DNA from: Streptomyces hyaluromycini
GTDB lineage: Bacteria > Actinomycetota > Actinomycetes > Streptomycetales > Streptomycetaceae
Direction of reading: 5' to 3'
DNA length: 64,000 nt
Assembly: GCF_002217755.1 (NCBI RefSeq)
Contig: NZ_BCFL01000023.1
Location: 124,001 to 188,000 of the forward strand
Positions 49,455 through 58,842 of this stretch are shown here, in pieces. The translations under genes and the position numbers were made by a program. Within the stretch, counting starts at the first letter, position 1. Each line of letters begins with the position of its first letter. The notes under the pieces are model-generated. The model was not told where the DNA came from. It searched no databases and saw nothing but the letters and a program-made list of their open reading frames with translations.

Positions 49455-50864
49455 ATGAGTGAAACCTCCGGTATAGCCCCTGCGGATCACAGACGGCGGC
49501 GCTCGCTGCGCCGCGCCCTCCTCGCCGCGCTCGCCACCATGGGCCTGGCGGTCGCGGCCGCCGCCACCGCCACCCTGCCCGCCAGCGCCTCGGCCCCTTC
49601 CGTCCCGTCCGGCTGGAGCCAGGTCTTCCTCGACGACTTCAACGGCACCGCCGGCACCGGCGTCAACACCTCCGACTGGCAGTACGACACCGGGACCTCG
49701 TACCCCGGAGGTGCCGCCAACTGGGGTACCGGCGAGGTCGAGACGATGACCTCGTCCACCACGAACGTCGCCCTGGACGGCAGCGGCGACCTGAAGATCA
49801 CGCCGGTGCGGGACTCGGCCGGCAACTGGACGTCGGGCCGGATCGAGACCACCCGTACCGACTTCCAGCCCCCCGCCGGCGGCAAGCTGCGCGTCGAGGC
49901 GCGGATCCAGATGCCGAACGTCACCGGGAACGCCGCCCTCGGCTACTGGCCCGCCTTCTGGATGCTGGGCGCGCCCTACCGGGGCAACTACCAGAACTGG
50001 CCGAGCGTCGGCGAGCTGGACATCATGGAGAACGTGCAGGGCCTGAACAAGGTCTGGGCGACGATGCACTGCGGCACCAACCCGGGCGGCCCCTGCAACG
50101 AGACGACGGGCCTGGGCAATTCGACCGCCTGCCCCAACACCACCTGCCAGTCCGGCTTCCACACCTACACGATGGAGTGGGACCGCTCGGTCAGCCCCGA
50201 GGCGATCCGCTTCTACGTCGACGGCGTCAACTACCAGACGGTGACGGCCAGTCAGGTCGACGCCACCACCTGGGCGAACGCCACCAACCACGGCTTCTTC
50301 GTCATCCTGAACGTGGCGATGGGCGGCGGCTTCCCGGCCGCGTTCGGCGGCGGCCCGACCAGCGCCACCGAGTCCGGCCACCCGATGGTCGTCGACTACG
50401 TCCAGGTCCTGCAGGCCAGTGGGAGCGGTACCACCACCCCGCCGACCGGCAACCGGGACGCGTACAGCGCCATCCAGGCCGAGTCCTACGACAGCCAGTC
50501 CGGCGTCACCGCCGAGACCACCACCGACACCGGCGGCGGCCAGGACATCGGGTACGTCGCCAACGGCGACTGGGCGCTCTACAAGGGCGTCAACTTCGGC
50601 TCCACGGCGGCCACCCAGTTCTACGCGAGGGTGGCGAGCGGCGCGGCCTCCGGGGTGAGCGGCCAGGTCCAGGTCCGGCTCGACAGCCCCTCCAACTCCC
50701 CCATCGGCAGCTTCTCGGTGGCCAACACCGGCGGCTGGCAGACCTGGACGACGGTCCCGGCCAACATCAGCTCGGTCACGGGCACCCACGACGTCTACCT
50801 GACCTTCAGCAGCGGCCAGTCGGCGGACTTCGTGAACGTGAACTGGTTCGACTTCGGCCACTGA
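49455..50864 (+). CDS. Secreted GH16 beta-glucanase with CBM6
   Basis: 469 residues. A signal peptide of about 48 residues (RRRRSLRRALLAALATMGLA... to PASASA) is probably Sec-type with an Arg-rich start. The GH16 domain spans about 50-315; the catalytic motif E-L-D-I-M-E is in SVGELDIMENVQG, and NVAMGGGFPAAF is typical of laminarinase-type members. A short Gly/Thr/Pro linker (SGSGTTTPPTG) leads to a C-terminal CBM6 domain (AIQAESYDSQSGV ... FVNVNWFDFG). It hydrolyses beta-1,3-glucans such as laminarin or fungal wall glucan outside the cell. ATG 49455 has GAGAGG upstream. It is monocistronic with operator and terminator. Confidence 0.92.
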   Translation: MSETSGIAPADHRRRRSLRRALLAALATMGLAVAAAATATLPASASAPSVPSGWSQVFLDDFNGTAGTGVNTSDWQYDTGTSYPGGAANWGTGEVETMTSSTTNVALDGSGDLKITPVRDSAGNWTSGRIETTRTDFQPPAGGKLRVEARIQMPNVTGNAALGYWPAFWMLGAPYRGNYQNWPSVGELDIMENVQGLNKVWATMHCGTNPGGPCNETTGLGNSTACPNTTCQSGFHTYTMEWDRSVSPEAIRFYVDGVNYQTVTASQVDATTWANATNHGFFVILNVAMGGGFPAAFGGGPTSATESGHPMVVDYVQVLQASGSGTTTPPTGNRDAYSAIQAESYDSQSGVTAETTTDTGGGQDIGYVANGDWALYKGVNFGSTAATQFYARVASGAASGVSGQVQVRLDSPSNSPIGSFSVANTGGWQTWTTVPANISSVTGTHDVYLTFSSGQSADFVNVNWFDFGH

Positions 50865-50875
50865 ACCGGCCGCCA

Positions 50876-50909
50876 GGGTGCCCCGCGAACAGGACCTCGC
50901 GGGGCACCC
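50876..50909 (+). terminator. Terminator after GH16 gene
   Basis: GGGTGCCCCGCG pairs perfectly with CGCGGGGCACCC (12-bp stem, 10-nt loop), 11 bp after the stop codon. No U-tract. Confidence 0.75.
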
Positions 50910-50950
50910 GTACAGACATCCGCCACTCGGCAGGCCTACGATTCGCCACC

Positions 50951-51826
50951 ATGGGGGAATCCACGGGGGAAGCCATGGGGAAGGCTGTGGGGGAATCGAA
51001 ATCCGGGCCCGCGGCGGGGGTCGTCCTGGCCGCAGGCCGTACCCGGGTGTGGGTGGAACGGGACGCGCTGCACTGGAGACGGGGGCGGACGACGGTTGCC
51101 GCGCCCGGGGCGCTGATCCGCCGGGTCGAAGTCGACGGACGGTCGCTGACCGTGTCGGTCAGCGAGGACACGCGGGCCGAGGTGACCCTCACGGTCCGGC
51201 ACCGCAACCGGGACATGGTCGCCGCTCTCGGTGCGGAGATCGAAGCGATCATCGGTGACGCCGGGCCGTCGGGCAACCGGCCGCAGCTGCGGCGGCGTTC
51301 GGCGCGGGTGTGGCCCCTGCGCGTGGCGGCCGGTCTGCGTGACCGGGTTCTGCACGGCAGCCCGTGGTGGCGACGGGCGCTCTGGTACGTGCTCCTGGGT
51401 CTGCCACTGGCCGTGTGGCTGCCGGGGGACGACCTGCTCGGAGTCTTCGCGTGGCTGTCGCTTCCGGCCGGCGTCGCCCTGCTGCGCCTGTGGGTGGGCA
51501 TGGCCGAGGTGGACACGTGGTGGGTGTTGCGGCGGCGGGGCGTCACCGTACGCGCGAGGTTCGCGCCGGACCCGGACAGCGAGGCCGCCAACAACTGCGT
51601 CGTCCACTTCCGCACGCTGGACGGCCGGGAGGTCACCGCGCGCCCGTCACTGCGCGGGCACCGCGACGAGATCAGATACGACCCCCAGGACCCCCAACGC
51701 GTCCTCGCACCGACGCGCGTGGCCTGGCTGGGGGTCGCCCTGGCCGCCTTCATGGTGACCGGCGTCTGGGGCGTCGCCCTCTGCGCTCCGGCGGTTCTCT
51801 GCCTGATCGAGCTGCTGCCGTTCTAG
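50951..51826 (+). CDS. Membrane protein, unknown
   Basis: 291 residues, family not recognised. The N-terminal 130 residues are soluble and rich in beta-strand pattern (VWVERDALHWRRGRTTV). A membrane hairpin follows (RRALWYVLLGLPLAVWLPG, then AWLSLPAGVALLRLWVG). A second soluble segment resembles DUF3592-like SH3 folds (VRARFAPDPDSEAANNCVVH ... IRYDPQDPQRVLAP), and a final hydrophobic pair ends LLPF. ATG 50951 is preceded by no strong ribosome-binding site. It stands alone between the GH16 gene and the convergent AraC regulator. Confidence 0.65.
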   Translation: MGESTGEAMGKAVGESKSGPAAGVVLAAGRTRVWVERDALHWRRGRTTVAAPGALIRRVEVDGRSLTVSVSEDTRAEVTLTVRHRNRDMVAALGAEIEAIIGDAGPSGNRPQLRRRSARVWPLRVAAGLRDRVLHGSPWWRRALWYVLLGLPLAVWLPGDDLLGVFAWLSLPAGVALLRLWVGMAEVDTWWVLRRRGVTVRARFAPDPDSEAANNCVVHFRTLDGREVTARPSLRGHRDEIRYDPQDPQRVLAPTRVAWLGVALAAFMVTGVWGVALCAPAVLCLIELLPF

Positions 51827-51853
51827 GCCGGCAGCCGCCGACCGCGGGCGTGG

Positions 51854-52753
51854 CTACCGCAGCTCCGCCCGGAACGCCACCGGTGTCTGTCCCGTGTGCA
51901 GATGGAAGAACTTGGAGAAGTTCGCCGCGTCCGGGAAGCCGACCGCCGCGCCGACGCGGCCGATCGGCAGATCCGTGTGGGCCAGCAGGCGCTTGGCCTC
52001 CAGGACGACCCGCTTGTCGATGAAACCCTTCGGGGTCTCCCCCGTGGCGGCCCGGACCGCGCGGACCAGGGTGCGGCGGGAGTAGCCGAGAGCGTCGGCG
52101 TAGGCGCTGACGCTGTGGTTGCCGGCGAAGTCCTTCTCCACCGCGTCCCGGAACAGGGTGAACGTCGTATCGGCCTGGCGGCGGGCCGCCTCCGCAGAAC
52201 TGGCCGCGAGATGCGCGAGGCGCAGCAGGAACGCGGTGAGGGAGTGCCGCAGCACCGAGGTGTGCAGACTCAGGGGGAGGGTCTCGGTGTCCTCGTACTC
52301 GCGTCGCAGGTTCGCCAGCGACGCCTGGAGCGCGGCGAGTTGCGGCGCGTCGGGGCGGAGCAGGGGCGGCAGGTCGTAGCGGTAGAGGCCGGTCGCCTCG
52401 ACGGTGGCCCGCGGCAGGAAGCCGGGCTGCATGGCCAGGACGCTTCCGCGGTACTCGCAGGTCCGCGAGAAGCGGTGCACCTGGCCGGGGCGGATCCAGA
52501 GCAGGTCGCCGGCCTGGGCCTCGTACTCGGCGAAGTCGATCATGTGGCTGACCGGCCCCTCGGTGAAGAGCATGACCACGTGGAAGTCGATGCGGTGGAC
52601 CCGCTCCAGCGGGGCGTCGGCGGCGTGCCAGCGGCGGCCGGTCCCCATCGGGCCTACCTGCATGCCGACACCGCCGACGCTCAGATCCACCGGGAAGGGG
52701 AAGGTTCTGATTCCGTCACCGTCGCCTGCCCCGTTGGGCGTTCTGTCCGCCAT
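51854..52753 (-). CDS. AraC-family transcriptional regulator
   Basis: 299 residues. An N-terminal cupin-like sensor (FHVVMLFTEGPVSHMIDFAEYE, GDLLWIRPGQVHRF) would bind a sugar or metabolite. The C-terminal AraC DNA-binding domain has VSAYADALGYSRRTLVRAVR and the second helix-turn-helix IGRVGAAVGFPDAANFSKFF. It is divergent from the tkt operon across 145 bp containing a perfect AAAAGT inverted repeat. It is therefore a candidate controller of the pentose-phosphate operon as well as of itself. Confidence 0.88.
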   Translation of the reverse strand: MADRTPNGAGDGDGIRTFPFPVDLSVGGVGMQVGPMGTGRRWHAADAPLERVHRIDFHVVMLFTEGPVSHMIDFAEYEAQAGDLLWIRPGQVHRFSRTCEYRGSVLAMQPGFLPRATVEATGLYRYDLPPLLRPDAPQLAALQASLANLRREYEDTETLPLSLHTSVLRHSLTAFLLRLAHLAASSAEAARRQADTTFTLFRDAVEKDFAGNHSVSAYADALGYSRRTLVRAVRAATGETPKGFIDKRVVLEAKRLLAHTDLPIGRVGAAVGFPDAANFSKFFHLHTGQTPVAFRAELR

Positions 52754-52830
52754 GTCCTTCTCGTGCCGTCCCTGTCGAAGATCCGTGTCCCACTTTCACC
52801 ACAGGCTGACACACTCCGACCTTCCCTCCC

Positions 52831-52845
52831 AAAAGTCAGACTTTT
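52831..52845. promoter_or_regulatory. Inverted repeat between araC-like and tkt genes
   Basis: AAAAGT-CAG-ACTTTT is a perfect 6-bp-arm inverted repeat in a short AT-rich patch, 78 bp upstream of the AraC-family gene and 54 bp upstream of tkt. A third arm-like ACTTTTG follows immediately. It is a plausible operator for the AraC protein or a -10-region element of the tkt promoter. Confidence 0.45.
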
Positions 52846-52898
52846 ACTTTTGAACGCGTCAGGCCAGCCAGAACGCTTCGAACGAGGACTTCTTGAAG

Positions 52899-54989
52899 AT
52901 GAGCACGAAGATGAGCACGCAGACATCGGACGGCTTCGAGTGGACCGACCTCGACCGGCGCGCCGTGGACACCGCGCGCCTCCTCGCGGCCGACGCCGTA
53001 CAGCAGGTCGGCAACGGACACCCCGGCACCGCGATGAGCCTGGCCCCGGCCGCGTATACGATCTTTCAGAAGGTGATGCGCCACGACCCGGCCGATCCCG
53101 AGTGGACCGGCCGGGATCGTTTCGTCCTCTCCCCCGGGCACACCTCGCTCACCCTCTACACCCAGCTGTTCCTCGCCGGGTACGAGCTGGAGCTGGACGA
53201 CCTCAAGGCCTTCCGGACGCACGGGTCGAAGACGCCCGGCCACCCGGAGTACGGGCACACGGCCGGCGTCGAGACCACCACCGGCCCCCTCGGCCAGGGT
53301 CTCGCCAACGCCGTCGGCATGGCCATGGCCGCCCGCTACGAGCGCGGTCTCTTCGACCCCGAGGCCGCCGAGGGCACCTCCCCCTTCGACCACACCGTCT
53401 GGGCGATCGTCTCGGACGGCGACCTGGAGGAGGGCGTCTCCGCCGAGGCCTCCTCCCTGGCCGGACACCAGAAGCTCGGCAACCTGGTCTTCGTCTACGA
53501 CGACAACCACATCTCCATCGAGGGCGACACCGCGACCGCGTTCTCCGAGGACGTCCTGAAGCGGTACGAGGCCTACGGCTGGCACACCCAGCGCATCGAG
53601 CCGACCGCCGAGGGTGACGTCGACGTTCACGCCCTGTACGCGGCCCTGAAGGCGGCGCAGGAAGAGACCGGGCGGCCGTCCATCATCGCGATGCGCACGA
53701 TCATCGCCTGGCCCGCCCCGAACGCCCGGAACACCGAGGCCTCCCACGGCTCCGCGCTCGGCGCCGACGAGGTCGCCGCCACCAAGCGCGTCCTCGGCTT
53801 CGACCCGGAGCGGACCTTCCAGGTCGACGCCGACGTCCTGGCCCACACCCACCGGGCCCTCGACCGGGGCGCCGAGGCCCATGCGGCCTGGGACAAGCGC
53901 ATCGCCGAGTGGCGCACCGGGAACGAGGAGCACGCGCGGCTCTTCGACCGGGTCGTGGCCGGCCAGCTCCCCGAGGGCTGGGAATCCCAGATCCCCGTCT
54001 TCGAGGAGGGCGCGTCCGTCGCCACCCGCGCCGCCTCCGGCAAGGTCCTGCAGGCGCTCGGCCCGGTGCTGCCCGAGCTGTGGGGCGGTTCGGCCGACCT
54101 CGCGGGCTCGAACAACACCACCATCGACAAGGCGTCCTCCTTCCTGCCGAAGGGCAACCCGCTGCCCGAGGCGAACCCGTACGGCCGTACCGTCCACTTC
54201 GGTATCCGCGAGTTCTCGATGGCCGCCGAGATGAACGGCATCGCCCTGCACGGCAACACCCGCATCTACGGCGGCACCTTCCTGGTGTTCTCCGACTACA
54301 TGCGCAACGCCGTCCGCATGTCGGCGCTCATGCAGCTGCCGGTGACGTACGTCTGGACGCACGACTCGATCGGGCTCGGCGAGGACGGCCCGACCCACCA
54401 GCCGGTCGAGCACCTGGCCGCGCTGCGCGCCATCCCGGGCCTGAACGTCGTCCGCCCGGCCGACGCCAACGAGACCGCGGCCGCCTGGGCCGAGATCCTG
54501 AAGAGGCACGCCACGCACCCGGCCCCGCACGGGCTCGCGCTGACCCGCCAGGGCGTGCCGACATACGCGCCGAACCCGGACGCGGCCAAGGGCGGCTATG
54601 TGCTGCGCGAGTCGTCGACCGAGACCCCGGAGGTGGTCCTGATCGCCACCGGTTCCGAGGTGCATCTGGCCGTCGAGGCGCGCGACCTCCTGGAGGCCGA
54701 GGGGGTCGGCACCCGGGTGGTGTCGATGCCGTCCGTGGAGTGGTTCGAGGAGCAGCCCCGCGAGTACCGCGACAGCGTCCTGCCGCCGGCCGTGAAGGCG
54801 CGGGTCGCCGTCGAGGCCGGGATCGGCCTGACCTGGTACCGCTTCGTCGGCGACGCCGGCCGGATCGTCTCCCTGGAGCACTTCGGTGCCTCCGCCGACG
54901 CGAAGACCCTGTTCGCCGAGTTCGGCTTCACCGCCGAGAACGTGGCCGCACGGGCCCGCGAGTCCCTCGCCGCCACCCGTACCGCCTGA
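52899..54989 (+). CDS. tkt: Transketolase
   Basis: 696 residues. Thiamine-diphosphate enzyme moving two-carbon ketol units between pentose-phosphate and glycolytic sugars. Seen: VGNGHPGTAMSLAPAAYTIF, SPGHTSLTLYTQLFL, ThDP motif VSDGDLEEGVSAEASSLAGH, pyrimidine domain FGIREFSMAAEMNGIALHG and the His-containing THDSIGLGEDGPTHQPVEHL. The length is normal. ATG 52899 is chosen (MSTK start, GAGGAC upstream); TTG 52893 and ATG 52911 are alternatives. First gene of tkt-tal-zwf-opcA-pgi-gnd. It is probably a paralogue, as Streptomyces usually carry two such operons. Confidence 0.95.
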   Translation: MSTKMSTQTSDGFEWTDLDRRAVDTARLLAADAVQQVGNGHPGTAMSLAPAAYTIFQKVMRHDPADPEWTGRDRFVLSPGHTSLTLYTQLFLAGYELELDDLKAFRTHGSKTPGHPEYGHTAGVETTTGPLGQGLANAVGMAMAARYERGLFDPEAAEGTSPFDHTVWAIVSDGDLEEGVSAEASSLAGHQKLGNLVFVYDDNHISIEGDTATAFSEDVLKRYEAYGWHTQRIEPTAEGDVDVHALYAALKAAQEETGRPSIIAMRTIIAWPAPNARNTEASHGSALGADEVAATKRVLGFDPERTFQVDADVLAHTHRALDRGAEAHAAWDKRIAEWRTGNEEHARLFDRVVAGQLPEGWESQIPVFEEGASVATRAASGKVLQALGPVLPELWGGSADLAGSNNTTIDKASSFLPKGNPLPEANPYGRTVHFGIREFSMAAEMNGIALHGNTRIYGGTFLVFSDYMRNAVRMSALMQLPVTYVWTHDSIGLGEDGPTHQPVEHLAALRAIPGLNVVRPADANETAAAWAEILKRHATHPAPHGLALTRQGVPTYAPNPDAAKGGYVLRESSTETPEVVLIATGSEVHLAVEARDLLEAEGVGTRVVSMPSVEWFEEQPREYRDSVLPPAVKARVAVEAGIGLTWYRFVGDAGRIVSLEHFGASADAKTLFAEFGFTAENVAARARESLAATRTA

Positions 54990-55021
54990 TCCACCAGCCA
55001 GAAACAGTTCAGAAGAGGAAG

Positions 55022-56164
55022 ATGATCACTGTGACCGAAGCAACCGCCACCGCGGGAGCACTCAAGCGCCTCTCCGACGAGGGCGTCTCGATCTGGCTGG
55101 ACGACCTGTCGCGCAAGCGGATCAGCACCGGCAACCTCGCCGAGCTGGTCGCCACGAAGAACGTCGTCGGCGTCACCACCAACCCCTCGATCTTCCAGGC
55201 CGCCATCGGCTCCGGCGAGGGGTACGAGGAGCAGCTCGCCGACCTGGCCGTGCGGGGGGTCACGGTCGACGAGGCCGTGCGGATGATGACCACGCGGGAT
55301 GTGCGGGCCGCGGCCGATATCCTGCATTCTGTATACGATGTGTCACATGGCACCGACGGCCGGGTGTCCATCGAGGTCGACCCCCGCCTCGCCCACGACA
55401 CCGCCGCCACCGTCGCCGAGGCCAAGCAGCTCTTCTGGCTGGTCGACCGCCCCAACGTGATGATCAAGATCCCGGCGACCAAGGCCGGCCTCCCGGCGAT
55501 CACCGCGGTCGTCGCCGAGGGCATCAGCGTCAACGTGACGCTGATCTTCTCCCTGGAGCGCTACCGCGAGGTCATGGCCGCCTACCTGGCCGGCCTGGAG
55601 CAGGCCGCCGCCAAGGGCCTGGACCTCTCCACGATCCACTCCGTGGCCTCCTTCTTCGTCTCCCGCGTCGACAGCGAGATCGACAAGCGCCTGACCGTCA
55701 TCGGCACGGACGAGGCGCTCGCGCTCAAGGGCAGGGCGGCGCTGGCGAACGCGCGGCTGGCCTACGCGGCGTACGAAGAGGTCTTCAGGGGCGACCGCTG
55801 GACCGCGCTCGCCGGGGCGAAGGCCAACAAGCAGCGCCCGCTGTGGGCCTCCACCGGCGTCAAGGACCCGGCGTACAAGGACACCCTCTACGTCGACGAG
55901 CTGGTCGCTCCGGGCACCGTCAACACCATGCCGGAGGCGACGCTGAACGCGACCGCCGACCACGGTGACATCCACGGCGACACGGTGACCGGCGGCTACG
56001 CCCAGGCCCGTGCGGATCTGGAGGCGGTGGAGCGGCTCGGCATCTCCTACGACGAGGTCGTGGGCAAGCTGGAGGACGAGGGCGTCGCCAAGTTCGAGGT
56101 GGCCTGGCAGGACCTGCTGGACGCCGTCACGAAGTCCCTGGACAGCAAGGGAGTTGAGGCGTAA
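55022..56164 (+). CDS. tal: Transaldolase
   Basis: 380 residues, normal for the long actinobacterial type. It transfers dihydroxyacetone units in the non-oxidative pentose phosphate pathway. VTTNPSIFQAAIGSGEGY and the Schiff-base Lys in NVMIKIPATKAGLPAI are visible, with SVNVTLIFSLERY and HSVASFFVSRVDSEIDKR. ATG 55022 is very close to the GAGGAA site; GTG 55031 is an alternative with better spacing. The stop TAA overlaps the zwf ATG (TAATG), so the two are coupled. Confidence 0.94.
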   Translation: MITVTEATATAGALKRLSDEGVSIWLDDLSRKRISTGNLAELVATKNVVGVTTNPSIFQAAIGSGEGYEEQLADLAVRGVTVDEAVRMMTTRDVRAAADILHSVYDVSHGTDGRVSIEVDPRLAHDTAATVAEAKQLFWLVDRPNVMIKIPATKAGLPAITAVVAEGISVNVTLIFSLERYREVMAAYLAGLEQAAAKGLDLSTIHSVASFFVSRVDSEIDKRLTVIGTDEALALKGRAALANARLAYAAYEEVFRGDRWTALAGAKANKQRPLWASTGVKDPAYKDTLYVDELVAPGTVNTMPEATLNATADHGDIHGDTVTGGYAQARADLEAVERLGISYDEVVGKLEDEGVAKFEVAWQDLLDAVTKSLDSKGVEA

Positions 56165-57732
56165 TGAGCGAGACCGCCAAGGAGGTGCGGGTGCCGGTGG
56201 TGCCCGCCGCCGACTGGGACAACCCGTTGCGCGACGCGCGCGACCGGCGGCTGCCGCGGGTCGCGGGCCCGTCGGGCCTGGTCATCTTCGGCGTGACCGG
56301 TGACCTGTCCCGCAAGAAGCTGATGCCGGCCGTCTACGACCTGGCCAACCGCGGGCTGCTGCCGCCGGGCTTCTCGCTCGTCGGCTTCGCCCGCCGGGAC
56401 TGGGCCGACCAGGACTTCGCGCAGGTCGTCCACGACGCGGTGCGCGAGCATTCCCGGACCCCGTTCCGCGAGGAGGTCTGGCAGCAGCTCGCCGAGGGCA
56501 TGCGGTTCATCCCCGGCGACTTCGACGACGACACCGCGTTCAAGCAGCTCAAGTCGGCCGTGGACGAGCTGGACTCGTCCCGGGGCACCGGCGGCAACTT
56601 CGCGTTCTACCTCTCCGTGCCGCCGAAGTTCTTCCCGAAGGTCGTGCAGCAGCTGAAGAAGGTCGGCCTGGCGACCCCGCCGGCCGGGTCCTGGCGGCGG
56701 GCGGTCATCGAGAAGCCGTTCGGCCACGACCTGGCCTCGGCACAGGACCTGAACGCGGTCGTCCACGACGTGTTCGACCCGGACCAGGTGTTCCGGATCG
56801 ACCACTACCTGGGCAAGGAGACCGTCCAGAACATCCTGGCGCTGCGCTTCGCCAACCAGATGTACGAGCCGATCTGGAACCGCTCGTACGTCGACCACGT
56901 GCAGATCACCATGGCCGAGGACATCGGTATCGGCGGCCGGGCGGGCTACTACGACGGCATCGGCTCGGCCCGTGACGTCATCCAGAACCACCTGCTCCAG
57001 CTGATGGCCCTCACGGCGATGGAGGAGCCGATCGCGTTCGACGCGGACGCGCTGCTCACCGAGAAGCTGAAGGTCCTGAAGTCGGTGCGGCTGCCCGAGG
57101 ACCTGGGCAGGCACACCGTGCGCGGGCAGTACGCCGAGGGCTGGCAGGGCGGCGAGAAGGTGATCGGCTACCTCGAAGAGGACGGCATCGACCCCAGGTC
57201 GAAGACCGACACCTACGCGGCCGTCAAACTCGGCATCGACAACCGCCGCTGGGCGGGCGTCCCCTTCTACCTGCGCACCGGCAAGCGGCTCGGCCGGCGG
57301 GTCACCGAGATCGCGGTGGTGTTCACGCGGGCCCCGCACTCTCCCTTCGACTCCACGGCCACCGAGGAACTCGGCGCGAACGCGATCGTCATCCGCGTCC
57401 AGCCCGACGAGGGCATGACCGTCCGGTTCGGCTCCAAGGTGCCGGGCACCTCGATGGAGATCCGGGACGTGACGATGGACTTCGCCTACGGCGAGTCGTT
57501 CACGGAGTCCAGCCCGGAGGCGTACGAGCGGCTCATCCTGGATGTGCTGCTCGGCGACGCCAATTTGTTCCCTCGTCACCAGGAAGTGGAAGAGTCCTGG
57601 AAGATCCTCGACCCGATCGAGACGTACTGGGCAAAGCATGGTAAGCCCGCACAGTACGAGTCGGGCAGCTGGGGACCGCAGGAAGCCGACGAGATGCTCG
57701 CACGAGACGGACGGAGCTGGCGCAGGCCATGA
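56164..57732 (+). CDS. zwf: Glucose-6-phosphate 1-dehydrogenase
   Basis: 522 residues. Oxidises glucose 6-phosphate to 6-phosphogluconolactone with NADP+. VIFGVTGDLSRKKLMPAVYD is the dinucleotide loop, EKPFGHDLASAQDLN follows, and RIDHYLGKETVQN is the catalytic signature. It is coupled upstream to tal (TAATG) and downstream to opcA (ATGA). It provides NADPH and, with opcA, the oxidative entry to the pathway. Confidence 0.95.
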   Translation: MSETAKEVRVPVVPAADWDNPLRDARDRRLPRVAGPSGLVIFGVTGDLSRKKLMPAVYDLANRGLLPPGFSLVGFARRDWADQDFAQVVHDAVREHSRTPFREEVWQQLAEGMRFIPGDFDDDTAFKQLKSAVDELDSSRGTGGNFAFYLSVPPKFFPKVVQQLKKVGLATPPAGSWRRAVIEKPFGHDLASAQDLNAVVHDVFDPDQVFRIDHYLGKETVQNILALRFANQMYEPIWNRSYVDHVQITMAEDIGIGGRAGYYDGIGSARDVIQNHLLQLMALTAMEEPIAFDADALLTEKLKVLKSVRLPEDLGRHTVRGQYAEGWQGGEKVIGYLEEDGIDPRSKTDTYAAVKLGIDNRRWAGVPFYLRTGKRLGRRVTEIAVVFTRAPHSPFDSTATEELGANAIVIRVQPDEGMTVRFGSKVPGTSMEIRDVTMDFAYGESFTESSPEAYERLILDVLLGDANLFPRHQEVEESWKILDPIETYWAKHGKPAQYESGSWGPQEADEMLARDGRSWRRP

Positions 57733-58664
57733 AGATCGACCTGACCGACACCACGGCAAGCAAGATCAACAAGGCGCTGGTGCAGGGTCGCCGCGCCATC
57801 GGAACCCCTGCCGTGGGCATGGTCCTGACGATGGTGATCGTCACGGACGAGGAGAACGCCTACGACTCGATCAAGGCGGCCGAGGAGGCCTCGCACGAGC
57901 ACCCCTCGCGCACCCTGGTCGTCATCAAGCGGCACGCCCGCACCCTGCGCGACCGCACCACCTCCCGTCTGGACGCCGAGGTCCGGGTCGGCTCCGAGGC
58001 CGGCACCGGCGAGACGGTCGTGCTGCGCACCTACGGCGAGGTCTCCGACCACGCCGACTCGGTGGTGCTGCCGCTGCTGCTGCCGGACGCCCCGGTGGTC
58101 GTGTGGTGGCCGGTGGAGGCCCCGGAGACCCCCTCCAAGGACCCGCTGGGCGCGCTGGCCCAGCGCAGGATCACCGACCTGTACGCGGTCGAGCGGCCGA
58201 TGCAGGTCCTGGAGACCCGTGCCCGCAACTACGCGCCCGGTGACACCGACCTGGCCTGGACCCGGCTCACCCTGTGGCGGTCCATGCTGGCCGCCGCCCT
58301 CGACCAGGCCCGGGCCGACGTGACCACGGCGGCCGTCGAGGCCGAGGCGGACAACCCGAGCGCCGAACTCCTGGCCCGCTGGCTGGAGGCACGGCTGAAG
58401 GTGAAGGTGGACCGCGTGGTCTCCCCCGGCCCGGTCGTCACGAAGGTACGGCTCGGCACCGCCACCGGCGAGATCGTCATCGACCGCCCCGAGGGCCCGC
58501 TGGCCAGCCTGACCCTGCCGGGCCAGCCGCCGCGCACCCTCGCCCTGAAGGTCCGCCCCACCTCCGAACTCATCGCCGAGGAACTGCGCCGCCTCGACGC
58601 CGACGAGATGTACGCCATCGCCCTGCGCGGCGAGGGGGTGTCTGATGGATCAGGCCGGCCCTGA
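57729..58664 (+). CDS. opcA: Glucose-6-phosphate dehydrogenase assembly protein OpcA, C-terminus altered by insertion
   Basis: 311 residues. OpcA is required for active G6PDH in cyanobacteria and actinobacteria. The DITDTTASKINKALVQGRR-like start, VVWWPVEAPETPSKDPLG and the C-terminal beta domain (VRLGTATGEIVIDRPEG) fit the family. ATG 57729 overlaps the zwf stop. A MITE-like element begins at 58633, so the last ten residues (about GVSDGSGRP) are encoded by its terminal repeat rather than by native opcA sequence. The conserved body of the protein is intact, so function is probably kept. Confidence 0.92.
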   Translation: MKIDLTDTTASKINKALVQGRRAIGTPAVGMVLTMVIVTDEENAYDSIKAAEEASHEHPSRTLVVIKRHARTLRDRTTSRLDAEVRVGSEAGTGETVVLRTYGEVSDHADSVVLPLLLPDAPVVVWWPVEAPETPSKDPLGALAQRRITDLYAVERPMQVLETRARNYAPGDTDLAWTRLTLWRSMLAAALDQARADVTTAAVEAEADNPSAELLARWLEARLKVKVDRVVSPGPVVTKVRLGTATGEIVIDRPEGPLASLTLPGQPPRTLALKVRPTSELIAEELRRLDADEMYAIALRGEGVSDGSGRP

Positions 58665-58818
58665 ATGACATTGCGATGCAGCCAAGCCGAGCGGGGGCTG
58701 GTGCGTGCAGCTGCAAGGCGGAGGAGGGAGTCGACGCGGAGCGTCGGCGACCGACGACAACGCCGCAGATGTGCGTGCCAGGCCTCGCGACTCCGGCAAG
58801 ATCCATCAGACGCCCCCT
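58633..58818. mobile_element. MITE-like element with 19-bp terminal inverted repeats
   Basis: A 186-bp element without a gene. The left end AGGGGGTGTCTGATGGATC (58633-58651) and the reverse complement of the right end, AGGGGGCGTCTGATGGATC (58800-58818), differ at one base. Inside the repeats GCCGG is also shared. The interior has GC-rich hairpins such as CGTCGG-CGA-CCGACG. From memory, this interior string recurs between genes in many Streptomyces genomes. No target duplication is clear. It occupies the whole gap between opcA and pgi, overwrites the opcA 3' end, and sits 24 bp before the pgi start. Polarity on pgi, or a new promoter or terminator, is possible. Confidence 0.75.
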
Positions 58819-58842
58819 GGGGCACCAAGGAGACCGTCTCCC

